From positions 124,001 to 188,000 of the forward strand of contig NZ_JBNNUK010000001.1 of assembly GCF_050279675.1 (NCBI RefSeq): a DNA stretch of 64,000 nucleotides, read 5' to 3'. Shown piece by piece: positions 9,648-17,840 of this stretch. The notes beneath the pieces are model-generated. The model had not been told where the DNA came from, did no database searches, and saw nothing but the letters and a program-made list of their open reading frames with translations. Source of the DNA: Viridibacillus sp050279675. GTDB taxonomy: Bacteria; Bacillota; Bacilli; Bacillales_A; Planococcaceae. A program made the translations under genes and the position numbers. Position 1 is the stretch's first letter; every line of letters begins with the position of its first letter.

Positions 9648-10199
9648 CTAGTATCCATTAAAATATGCAGCTAAATCCATCATATCGCGTGTGCCAATCG
9701 CGATATCTGTTATATAACCTTTACCCGATTTATAGCTACGGAAGCCGATATAGTAGACACCTGATTTATAAAGCTTGTTTTTGGTACCATATGTACGATT
9801 CCCAACAGGATGACCAAAATACTTTATCATTTGTTTGTGCGTTAATTTACCAGAATAACTGTTAGAAATGTACTCGACATCATCAGTACTTTTAAATTTA
9901 TACGAGATTGTACCAGTATGTGGATTAAATTGTTCAAATCCATACATAGTACCGCCTCTTTTAGCATAATAGACATTTACAGCTTCGGCAACAATAGCTT
10001 TACCCGGTACCGATTTCTTCAATTCTTTGTAAGACATACCGACATAGCCTTTATTACCAAGAAGTTGCCCTTTTTTTGCAGCACTTTTAAACGATTTGTT
10101 TACTTTAATGCTCTGCGCATGAGAATTAATGGGTACTACAACTGCACTTATTGAAAAAAGCAGTACAAAAGCACATAGAAAACGCGTAAGAAACTTCAT
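9648..10199 (-). CDS. Small exported protein of unknown function
   Basis: 183-aa protein. The ATG at 10199 is chosen because GGGAG (about 10209-10213, minus strand) lies eight bases upstream; an in-frame GTG at 10208 overlaps the site. A signal peptide is clear (MKFLTRFLCAFVLLFSISAV, cleavage near SHA-QS). The mature part (about 155 aa) is basic and Gly/Tyr/Lys rich, with no cysteine pair or known catalytic motif that I recognise. It is encoded opposite to its neighbours and is probably a monocistronic secreted protein. Confidence 0.7.
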   Translation of the reverse strand: MKFLTRFLCAFVLLFSISAVVVPINSHAQSIKVNKSFKSAAKKGQLLGNKGYVGMSYKELKKSVPGKAIVAEAVNVYYAKRGGTMYGFEQFNPHTGTISYKFKSTDDVEYISNSYSGKLTHKQMIKYFGHPVGNRTYGTKNKLYKSGVYYIGFRSYKSGKGYITDIAIGTRDMMDLAAYFNGY

Positions 10200-10445
10200 G
10201 GTTATCACTCCCTTTATTATGAAATATATGTATTTATTTTATAATATTGGACATGGAACGTCAAAAAAGGTATTTATAGGTCTTTTAATTTAAACAAAGC
10301 GATCGATTTCCGTATCATCACAACCGTTTGTTTTCTGTTAGTGTTTAGATGCCATCTTCTTAAATTTTGGCATTCGGTATCACCACATTACTCAAGCAAC
10401 TCCGCATTAACATAGTGTATTGTGAAAAGTAGTAGAATATTAATA

Positions 10446-10476
10446 TTACATAACTATCATCAATTTCAATATAATG
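10446..10476 (+). promoter_or_regulatory. Possible sigma-A promoter for the S41 peptidase
   Basis: TTACAT, 18-bp spacer, TATAAT at 10471-10476, 40 bp before the ATG. The -10 is perfect and the -35 weak. Confidence 0.4.
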
Positions 10477-10516
10477 GTAAAATAAATAATAAACTTACTA
10501 GTATAAGAGGGATACC

Positions 10517-11884
10517 ATGAAAAAACTACGGATTTATGTATTAAGTCTTATTGCCTTATGTGTTTTCTTTACGACATCGGTTGCTTATGCGGCAGAACCA
10601 CTGGATGAAGTGAAGCAGTTAGTGAAAAAGTACTATTATCCAAATGTGTCAGAATCAGTGTTAAATAGTACTTCTATCGGGGATTTAACAAAACAGCTAG
10701 ACCCGTATTCCGTTTATATGACGAAAGAGGAATATAAGGATTTTACGAATTCGATTGATATGAAGTTAGTCGGAATCGGTGTGACCATTGAAGAACATGC
10801 TACTGGATTGAAAATTATCTCTACTATTAAAGGCGGACCCGCAGATAACGGGGGCATACTGGCAGGAGATATTATCAAGGCAGTCGATGGTAAGAATTTG
10901 GCGGGAGAAGCAGTTCAAACAACGATTGGGCTTATTACGGGAAAAGCAAACACCAAAGTAACTTTGACCATATATCGCTCAAAAACGAACAGTACATTTA
11001 CGAAAACGTTAATCCGTAAAGTCATCAACATACCCAATGTTGAAACTGAAAAACTAGCAGGTAACATTGGTTACATACGTCTCAATAGTTATGCGGAAAA
11101 TAGTAGCAAAGAGATTCAAAAGGCTATTAAATCAATGCCTGGTATGAAAGGGTGGATTTTTGACTTAAGAAGTAATGGTGGTGGATACATTACTGCAGCT
11201 GAAGAAGTGATTGGCTTGTTTCCGAAGGCGCAAGTAGCTTATTTGTTTAAATATAAGGATAGTGAAACCTACTACACAGAGCCGATAAGGCAAAAGATTA
11301 GATGGAATGCACCCGTATCAATTACTATGGATGCTAACTCTGCGAGCGCTTCTGAAATGACAGTAGCATCACTAAAAGATCAAAAAGCAGCCAAATTATA
11401 TGGGCAAACAACATATGGGAAAGGTGTTATGCAGCAAGTATTTCCTTTAAAAGATGGTAGCCAGTTAAAACTAACCATCGGAGAGTTCATGGGACCAAAC
11501 TACACTAAAATACAAAAAAAAGGCATCACACCAAATGTTAAAACACCAGTCGGTAAAGAAATCGAATATAGCCACCGAGATTTCTTAAAGCAACAACTAA
11601 AAGGGTATAACAAACTCTCGAATATTAATCAAACAACAGCTCAGAAAACGATCACTATAAAAAGTAGTACGAAAATGAACTGGAGCACACTGAAAGATAC
11701 TAAAGTATCACTACTACAAATTGCTGGCAAACAACAATCAATTAAAGTTCAAAAAACATCAAACCAACAATTAAAACTAACACCAAACAAACAGCTAAAA
11801 GCGGGTACTAAATACTATGTTGTACTAACGAGTAAAACGAAAAAGGCCAAAAGTGCATATGCAGAGCTTAATATTTCTAAATAA
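10517..11884 (+). CDS. S41 C-terminal processing peptidase (CtpA/CtpB-like), exported
   Basis: 455-aa exported serine protease. The ATG follows AAGAGGGA. Signal peptide about residues 1-26, then an N-terminal helical region (DPYSVYMTKEEY), a PDZ domain (about 88-165) and the S41 core. By spacing with CtpB the Ser/Lys/Gln catalytic set is Ser277 (in SASASE), Lys302 (TYGKG) and Gln306. After the core, a C-terminal extension of about 85 aa looks like an Ig-like domain (SbsA/Big_5 type, ending KAKSAYAELNISK), which plain Ctp enzymes lack. The family trims secreted or membrane proteins, and in spore formers CtpB signals sigma-K activation; this particular substrate is unknown. A decayed copy of its PDZ region lies at 9212-9470. 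Confidence 0.9.
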   Translation: MKKLRIYVLSLIALCVFFTTSVAYAAEPLDEVKQLVKKYYYPNVSESVLNSTSIGDLTKQLDPYSVYMTKEEYKDFTNSIDMKLVGIGVTIEEHATGLKIISTIKGGPADNGGILAGDIIKAVDGKNLAGEAVQTTIGLITGKANTKVTLTIYRSKTNSTFTKTLIRKVINIPNVETEKLAGNIGYIRLNSYAENSSKEIQKAIKSMPGMKGWIFDLRSNGGGYITAAEEVIGLFPKAQVAYLFKYKDSETYYTEPIRQKIRWNAPVSITMDANSASASEMTVASLKDQKAAKLYGQTTYGKGVMQQVFPLKDGSQLKLTIGEFMGPNYTKIQKKGITPNVKTPVGKEIEYSHRDFLKQQLKGYNKLSNINQTTAQKTITIKSSTKMNWSTLKDTKVSLLQIAGKQQSIKVQKTSNQQLKLTPNKQLKAGTKYYVVLTSKTKKAKSAYAELNISK

Positions 11885-11927
11885 CCAAATTACTCTAATC
11901 ACCAAATCAAACGATACTATTAACAAT

Positions 11928-11958
11928 AATCCTCCAATGCTTAATTGGGGGATTTTAG
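11928..11958 (+). terminator. Terminator after the S41 peptidase
   Basis: AATCCTCCAA / TTGGGGGATT stem followed by TTTT, 44 bp after the stop. Confidence 0.75.
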
Positions 11959-12131
11959 TCTCTAAAAGGGATAATAGCAGTATACAGTTTATAAATCATG
12001 GATCTCTTTTACTTAGTCAATAAAAATCCATTAAAACAAACTGCTAAATTGGATGTAAGAAAGACATTTTGTACATCATAAACAAAACTGAAACCAATTA
12101 ATAAGAGAATATATATGAGGTGATTTTTATA

Positions 12132-12362
12132 ATGAAAGAATTCAAAATAACATACTTCTTTGATGAAGAGCATTATATTAGAAGGTTTATCCATATCGAG
12201 TCTCAAGAAAAGGCGGAAGAGCTCATTCAAAGTGAGAGGGAGCAATATATAACGTTTACGGATAGTAGAGGCATATACCACGAACTTCATACAAGTAATG
12301 TTCGCGTAATTCAAATATCTGAATACTTCAGAGTGGACAAGAGTAAAAAAACGTTCAATTGA
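12132..12362 (+). CDS. Small protein of unknown function
   Basis: 76-aa cytosolic-looking protein (MKEFKITYFFDEEHYIRRF). Start ATG at 12132 is preceded by GAGGTGA at 12117-12123; the in-frame GTG at 12120 lies inside this site. Charged, no membrane segment, no recognised domain; an alternating beta/alpha pattern ending in a Lys-rich tail. It lies just ahead of a SASP-like gene, possibly its own small operon. Confidence 0.6.
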   Translation: MKEFKITYFFDEEHYIRRFIHIESQEKAEELIQSEREQYITFTDSRGIYHELHTSNVRVIQISEYFRVDKSKKTFN

Positions 12363-12441
12363 ATTGAGTGTTCCATACATTACACTTATAAAAACCTGAG
12401 CTTGAGGGAACATAATGGCATACTAAAATGGAGGTGTCTTT

Positions 12442-12642
12442 ATGAATAATAATGGCAAGGGCAATTTTACGTCTTCTGGAACAGATATTGATGAGGTAAA
12501 AAGAAAAAATGCAGAGTCCGGCATGTCTTATAATGAAGTAAAAGCAATGCTTGCAAGAAATGGCGGACAAGATACTGCAATGTATAGTGATACGAATAGT
12601 GAAGAAGTAAAAAACAAAAATCAAAACCAATATCCAAATTAA
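12442..12642 (+). CDS. Gamma-type small acid-soluble spore protein-like
   Basis: 66-aa hydrophilic protein rich in Asn, Lys, Ser and Gly, with no hydrophobic core. Two copies of a T/S-D-x-x-E-V-K-x-K-N motif (GTDIDEVKRKNAES near residues 13-26; TNSEEVKNKNQNQ near 51-63) resemble the repeat of gamma-type SASPs (SspE family), which serve as spore amino-acid reserves. GGAGG at 12431-12435 precedes the ATG. A good terminator follows. The family assignment rests on composition and the repeat only; a sigma-G promoter was not identified with certainty. Confidence 0.6.
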   Translation: MNNNGKGNFTSSGTDIDEVKRKNAESGMSYNEVKAMLARNGGQDTAMYSDTNSEEVKNKNQNQYPN

Positions 12643-12683
12643 TTGTGAAACCATGTTAGTTTAAACAATGGGCACAATTTAAT

Positions 12684-12714
12684 CCCTAAACTCTTTAGAG
12701 GTTAGGGTTTTTTT
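12684..12714 (+). terminator. Terminator after the SASP-like gene
   Basis: CCCTAA / TTAGGG with inner TCT/AGA pairs, followed by TTTTTTT. Confidence 0.75.
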
Positions 12715-12989
12715 GTATAGAGAAATATGTGATGTAAAAAGAACATGCTATATGCAGCAGTGTTTTAACGGGGAAAAGGAATTGAAGGAAGGCTTGATTT
12801 TGATGAAAAGAAACAGGTTATTACTACTTCGATATACCAATTTGAATAAAGAACTCTCATAAATTCTTTCTATACAACATTTAATATAGGAAGAGATGAG
12901 TAAGTGTTCATTACTATCTCGATAGTATCAAAAATAATAGTGAGTCCTTCATTGATGTCAGTATAGTAAGACCATAAGAGGAAAGACAA
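12715..12989. other. Intergenic region without a supported gene
   Basis: Only a 19-codon ATG frame near 12802 is present, which I do not consider a gene. Nothing else is recognised. Confidence 0.4.
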
Positions 12990-13025
12990 AAAAATACGTA
13001 GCCACTTTTTACATGACTACGCATC
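12990..13025 (-). terminator. Terminator of the fused ABC ATPase gene
   Basis: On the minus strand ATGCGTAGTCA pairs with TGGCTACGTAT (G-U tolerant), followed by TTTTTTT, 12 bp beyond the stop. Confidence 0.75.
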
Positions 13026-13036
13026 TTATTAATTAT

Positions 13037-14764
13037 TTATTTACTCGCAAGTACCCAGTGACCAGGCTTAACTTCTTGCAAAGTACCTTGACTGAAGTCA
13101 TAAGTCTGTACTTCTACCGCTTCTTTTTTTAATTTCTTCGATTCAATAGAAGGATCAGGAACAGGTACAGCAGCTAATAATGATTTTGTATACGGATGAA
13201 TCGGGTTGCTATAGAGCTCTTCACTATCTGCGAGTTCAATAATTTTCCCTGCGTTCATCACCGCGACGCGATCACTAATATGCTTCACCATCGACAAATC
13301 ATGTGCGATAAACAAATACGTTAAGCCGAGCTTTGCTTGCAAATCCTTTAGCAAATCGACGACCTGAGCTTGAATGGAAACATCGAGTGCAGATAGTGGC
13401 TCATCACAAACGATAAATTTTGGGTCAACAGCTAGAGCTCTCGCAATGCCAATTCTTTGACGTTGGCCACCAGAGAATTCATGTGGATAGCGCATCGCAT
13501 GTTCTTTTTGTAAGCCAACTAGTTCTAACAATTCTTCCACACGTGCAAGTCGTTCAGCTTTTGTTTTACATAATTGATGAATATCTAAAGATTGACCTAT
13601 AATATCCAACACCTTCATGCGCGGGTTCAAAGAGGCATAAGGGTCTTGGAAAATAATCTGAATCTCTTTGCGCAGCTGTTTCATTTCCTTCTTATTCAAT
13701 CGATTAATAGCCATACCTTTGTATAAAATTTCCCCGTGTGTAGCTTTTTGTAGCTGTAATAGTAATCGACCAGTAGTTGATTTTCCGGAACCAGATTCAC
13801 CAACAAGGCCTAATGTTTCGCCAGGTTGGATTGAAAAGCTAATAGAATCGACAGCTTTTAATGTACGACCACTGCCAAGTGGAAATACCTGATTTAAATC
13901 CTGTACTTCAATCAGTGGTTTATCAGGGTTAATATCTGCTGGTAAATGTAGCTTTCCTTTAGGTTTTTTCTTTTCATCCATACGAGGAAGTGCATTCAAC
14001 AATTTCTTTGTATATGGATGTTGAGGAGAAGCGAAAAGCCCCTCAGTCGTATTCGTTTCAACAATTTGGCCTTCTTTCATAACGACGACACGGTCACACA
14101 TACCGGCAACTACACCTAAATCATGCGTGATTAAAATAATCGAAGTATCAAATTGTTGTTGCATTTTTTTCATTAAGCGCAGTATTTGAGCTTGTATAGT
14201 TACATCTAGCGCAGTAGTTGGCTCATCAGCAATGAGTAATTTTGGTTGGCAAGCGAGAGCCATAGCGATCATGGCACGTTGACGCATCCCCCCAGAAAAT
14301 TCATGTGGATATTGATTGTAACGTTCTTCGGCATTTTTTATCCCTACGAGTTGCAGCATTTCAATTGATCTGTTTTTCGCTTCTTTAGAAGTAAGCTGTT
14401 GATGTTTTGTTAGGATTTCATCGATTTGCTTGCCAACTTTAATCGTGGGATTCAGAGATGTCATTGGATCTTGGAAGATCATACTAATCTCTTTTCCGCG
14501 AACTGCTTCCATTTCGGGATCAGTAAAATTAGAAATCGTTTCTCCTGAGAATTCAATAGAACCGTCAGTCATTAACGCAGGTGGAGAAGGAAGTAAACGC
14601 ATAATGGAACGTGCAGTAACACTTTTTCCAGAACCAGATTCACCGACAATTCCTAAAGTCTCTCCTTTATGTAATTCAAAAGAAACTCCTTTAACCGCTT
14701 CAAAAACTTCGTGATTTGAGACAAATGAAATATGTAAGTTATCAACCTTTAAAATACTATCCAT
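13037..14764 (-). CDS. Fused double ATP-binding protein of a dipeptide/oligopeptide ABC transporter (DppD-DppF type)
   Basis: 575-aa cytoplasmic ATPase carrying two complete nucleotide-binding domains in one chain. NBD1 (about 1-265) has Walker A GESGSGKSVT, signature FSGGMRQRAMIAMA and Walker B LLIADEPTTALD. NBD2 (about 285-535) has GESGSGKSTT, FSGGQRQRIGIARA and FIVCDEPLSALD. Each is followed by the Opp/Dpp C-terminal PHPYTK-type motif (SPQHPYTKKLLNALP; NPIHPYTKSLLAAVP). ATG at 14764 is chosen because GAGGAA lies nine bases upstream; an upstream ATG at 14779 overlaps the site. It is divergent from the permease/lipoprotein genes that share the 14780-14891 control region, and should energise that importer. 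Confidence 0.92.
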   Translation of the reverse strand: MDSILKVDNLHISFVSNHEVFEAVKGVSFELHKGETLGIVGESGSGKSVTARSIMRLLPSPPALMTDGSIEFSGETISNFTDPEMEAVRGKEISMIFQDPMTSLNPTIKVGKQIDEILTKHQQLTSKEAKNRSIEMLQLVGIKNAEERYNQYPHEFSGGMRQRAMIAMALACQPKLLIADEPTTALDVTIQAQILRLMKKMQQQFDTSIILITHDLGVVAGMCDRVVVMKEGQIVETNTTEGLFASPQHPYTKKLLNALPRMDEKKKPKGKLHLPADINPDKPLIEVQDLNQVFPLGSGRTLKAVDSISFSIQPGETLGLVGESGSGKSTTGRLLLQLQKATHGEILYKGMAINRLNKKEMKQLRKEIQIIFQDPYASLNPRMKVLDIIGQSLDIHQLCKTKAERLARVEELLELVGLQKEHAMRYPHEFSGGQRQRIGIARALAVDPKFIVCDEPLSALDVSIQAQVVDLLKDLQAKLGLTYLFIAHDLSMVKHISDRVAVMNAGKIIELADSEELYSNPIHPYTKSLLAAVPVPDPSIESKKLKKEAVEVQTYDFSQGTLQEVKPGHWVLASK

Positions 14765-14804
14765 ATAATAATTCCTCATTTACTGAAAATTTAAAATAAT
14801 TATG

Positions 14805-14833
14805 TTGACTTCTAATAAGATAAAATTTATACT
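14805..14833 (+). promoter_or_regulatory. Sigma-A promoter for the peptide-transporter operon
   Basis: TTGACT, 17-bp spacer, TATACT: near-consensus. The palindrome TAGTATACTA just downstream (about 14845-14854) overlaps the expected transcription start region and could be an operator. Confidence 0.75.
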
Positions 14834-14891
14834 TTGTTTCTAATAGTATACTAAATTACTAGGAATAATCAAGATTAAAGGAGTGATTTTT

Positions 14892-16310
14892 CTGAAAATA
14901 AAAAATGAGCGGATAAAAGGCAGTTTAGAGAATGTTTATAGCAATCTAAGCTCTCTCCTTTTTTATAAGTACATAATATTCTTGTTAGGTTTACCAGTTC
15001 ATATCGTCATGTGGTGCATATATAAAACAAAATATAAGAGCACACAATATCAGCAAATGCTATTTGAACATATGGAAAAGATAAAAAAATCTTCTACATA
15101 TAGTGAACTGATTCAGCGGTATGAGGAACAATATCGAAGTAAAAAGCTATATTTTGATGAAACCATCCGTGAACAAGAAATGCAGGAGGAAGCAACAAAG
15201 CTTGCAAATGAAAGAGTATTGAAAATGGCGCAAGCCGAACTGGAAACAACGGATCAAAGCAATACAAACTATCAGCATTTCTTTGCAAAATGCTTACAAA
15301 ATAGAAACTTTGTTATAGTGAGTTTTATACCAGGTATTCTTATGTATTTGTTCTTAATGATGTATGCTAGACCGCTCGTTCGCTATATTTTCGAACGATT
15401 AGTAATGACTATTTTTGTAATTATATCGGTTACCATCTTTGTATTCTCTATTTTGCATTTTTCTCCTGCTGATCCAGCGGCAAATATTTTAGGAGAATCA
15501 GCAACAGCTGAGCAGCGAGCAGAGTTTGATCATCGATATGGCTTAGATCAATCGTACTGGGTGCAATTATGGGATGCGACTAAAGGGATTCTGACGTTAG
15601 ATTTAGGCTATTCCTATACAGGCAATGAAGATGTAATGGCAAGCATTGCAAACAAATTCCCTGTCACACTAACAATCGCGTTTTGGTCATTATTAATGGC
15701 TATCGTAATAGCGATTCCAGTTGGGATGATATCGGCAGCGAAGCCCAATTCCTTTTGGGATTATAGCTTTATGTTTATCGCCTTAATTGGCTTATCTATT
15801 CCTAACTTTTGGCAAGGACTTGTGTTCATTTTGAACTTCTCTATAAAATGGCACATACTACCAGCTACGTATTCTCCAGGTGATTGGTTATCAATCATAA
15901 TGCCTGTGATTGTATTAGGGACAGGGTTAACAGCGTCTATAGCGCGAATGACTAGATCCTCCATTTTAGAAGTAGTGAACGAAGAGTATATTGTGACTGC
16001 GAAGGCGAAGGGTTTAAAGCCAAGTCGAGTATTTATCAACCATGCTTTACGTAATGCAATCATTCCTATTATTACAATTATCGGGTTGCAGTTTGGTGGC
16101 ATGCTAGGCGGGGCAGCAGTAACAGAGAAAGTATTTAATATTAGTGGTTTAGGCAGTTATATCGTAGATAAACAATTCGTACCAGATATTCCTTCTATAT
16201 TAGGGGGAGTTGTCTACATTGCCATCACGATTTCGATTGTAAACTTAGTAGTTGATATTCTATATGCTTTCTTAAATCCAAGAATTCGATCGCAAATGAA
16301 AAATACTTAA
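14892..16310 (+). CDS. Peptide ABC transporter permease, DppB-like, with about 160-aa N-terminal extension
   Basis: 472-aa membrane protein. The canonical DppB-type permease begins near residue 164 (RYIFERLVMTIFVI) and includes the EAA loop (about EEYIVTAKAKGLKPSRVFIN). DppB proteins are usually about 310 aa. The extension has one hydrophobic segment (YKYIIFLLGLPVHIVMWCIY), then a charged, probably helical stretch of about 100 aa and a second hydrophobic segment (NFVIVSFIPGILMYLFLMMY). AAAGGAG at 14877-14883 best fits a CTG start at 14892; the in-frame GTG at 14883 overlaps the site, so the exact start is uncertain. It forms an operon with the second permease (13-bp gap) and the lipoprotein. 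Confidence 0.85.
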   Translation: MKIKNERIKGSLENVYSNLSSLLFYKYIIFLLGLPVHIVMWCIYKTKYKSTQYQQMLFEHMEKIKKSSTYSELIQRYEEQYRSKKLYFDETIREQEMQEEATKLANERVLKMAQAELETTDQSNTNYQHFFAKCLQNRNFVIVSFIPGILMYLFLMMYARPLVRYIFERLVMTIFVIISVTIFVFSILHFSPADPAANILGESATAEQRAEFDHRYGLDQSYWVQLWDATKGILTLDLGYSYTGNEDVMASIANKFPVTLTIAFWSLLMAIVIAIPVGMISAAKPNSFWDYSFMFIALIGLSIPNFWQGLVFILNFSIKWHILPATYSPGDWLSIIMPVIVLGTGLTASIARMTRSSILEVVNEEYIVTAKAKGLKPSRVFINHALRNAIIPIITIIGLQFGGMLGGAAVTEKVFNISGLGSYIVDKQFVPDIPSILGGVVYIAITISIVNLVVDILYAFLNPRIRSQMKNT

Positions 16311-16323
16311 CGAGGTGTATGAA

Positions 16324-17814
16324 ATGACAACACAACAGGATTTTGCTTTAAAACGATCGCAAGAGTATAAACATGCACTCTTTGTTTTAGTTATTTCAAT
16401 TGCACTAGTACTTGTTTTTTTAGTGAATGCCTTTGATGTTACAGAGGGAACATGGAACAAAGTGTGGGGCTCCTTGACAATTGCTTATTTAGTAATAGCA
16501 TGCTGGCAAGCTATTATTCTATTTTGTATGAAAAGAGATTTACTAAATACGGGGGATATTCAAAAAAGAACAAGGGTAATGAGTGCAGTAAACTTACTAA
16601 CTATTTTAGTGGGGAATGTTTTTACGACAACCTTCGCCTTCCGAATGTTGCGTCGCAAAGCTTCAATTGAATATACGCTTTCTTACTATATGTTGCTGAC
16701 CCAATTGTTAATTGTTTCAGTGTCATTATTAAATCTATTTAAACCATATGTATCAGACATGTTTTTACTTTCAATGGCTGTATTTATTTTATTAATCATC
16801 TTTGATGTCGTAGCTGTAGTAATCTTCGGCAAGGTGGATACGGACTATCAAATTAAACCTGTATTTAAATGGTTAGGTATTGCTTTAATCGTAACAGGGT
16901 TTTCTGGAAATATATTTGGTTTTATTTTAGGGTATAGCGTGTTATTAAAAAGTACAAATAGAGATATGTCAACAATTGAAAAGTGGAATAAGATTTGGTC
17001 TAAAATCACAAAGAATTTCACAGCGATGCTAGGCTTACTGTTTGTAATTTTCACATTTGCTATTTCAATCGCTAGCTACGGTACATTTGTTTATGAATTT
17101 GCTGTAGAGAACAATTATGAAGCCATGTTATTAGAGCCAAGTTTAGCCAATCCATTTGGTACAGATAACTTCGGACGAGATGTGTTTTCACGCATTATTT
17201 ATGGTGCACGTATTTCATTAATTGTTGGAGTAGTATCAACACTTATTCCATTAGTTATTGGTGGCTTCCTAGGTGCTATTGCTGGCTATTACAACAAGTC
17301 AATTGACAACGTCATCATGCGTATTTTGGATGTTCTTTATGCGGTTCCTGGTATCTTACTTGCGATTGCTATTATTGCCGCATTTGGTGCAAATACCGTC
17401 AATTTAATCATCGCATTAAGTGTAGGATCTATTCCTACCTATGCAAGAACAATGCGTGCAAATGTCATGATGGTATCCAATTTAGAGTTTGTAGAAGCTG
17501 CAAAGGCTTTAGGGGAAGCAGATTGGAAAATCATCTTTAAACAAGTAGTACCCAATTCATTTGCTCCGATGATTGTCAAAGCAACCCTAACTATTGGGGG
17601 AGCTGTTATTGCGACAAGCAGTCTTAGCTTTTTAGGCTTAGGCGTGGAACCACATATTCCAGAGTGGGGCAATATTTTAAAAGTAGGAAGCATGTATCTT
17701 GAAACCAACCCTTATTTAGCGATTTTCCCGGGGATAGCCATTATTTTATTAGTACTTTCCTTTAACTTCTTAGGAGATGGGTTAAGAGATGCTTTAGATC
17801 CAAAATTGGATTGA
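16324..17814 (+). CDS. Peptide ABC transporter permease, DppC-like, with about 215-aa multi-TM extension
   Basis: 496-aa membrane protein. ATG at 16324 follows GAGGTG at 16312-16317. The canonical DppC core begins near residue 216 and carries the family motifs NPFGTDNFGRDVFSRIIYGA and the EAA loop (about EFVEAAKALGEADWKIIFKQ), ending with the typical GDGLRDALDPKLD tail. Normal DppC proteins are about 300 aa; here an additional N-terminal region of about 215 aa with roughly six hydrophobic segments precedes the core. It pairs with the preceding extended DppB-like permease and the fused ATPase. The role of the extra membrane domain is unknown. Confidence 0.87.
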   Translation: MTTQQDFALKRSQEYKHALFVLVISIALVLVFLVNAFDVTEGTWNKVWGSLTIAYLVIACWQAIILFCMKRDLLNTGDIQKRTRVMSAVNLLTILVGNVFTTTFAFRMLRRKASIEYTLSYYMLLTQLLIVSVSLLNLFKPYVSDMFLLSMAVFILLIIFDVVAVVIFGKVDTDYQIKPVFKWLGIALIVTGFSGNIFGFILGYSVLLKSTNRDMSTIEKWNKIWSKITKNFTAMLGLLFVIFTFAISIASYGTFVYEFAVENNYEAMLLEPSLANPFGTDNFGRDVFSRIIYGARISLIVGVVSTLIPLVIGGFLGAIAGYYNKSIDNVIMRILDVLYAVPGILLAIAIIAAFGANTVNLIIALSVGSIPTYARTMRANVMMVSNLEFVEAAKALGEADWKIIFKQVVPNSFAPMIVKATLTIGGAVIATSSLSFLGLGVEPHIPEWGNILKVGSMYLETNPYLAIFPGIAIILLVLSFNFLGDGLRDALDPKLD

Positions 17815-17840
17815 TAAATATTATGTATGGAGGAATTCAA

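Noticed and set aside
12802..12861. 19-codon ATG frame near 12802
   Set aside because: Too short, basic composition only and no well-placed ribosome binding site or terminator.
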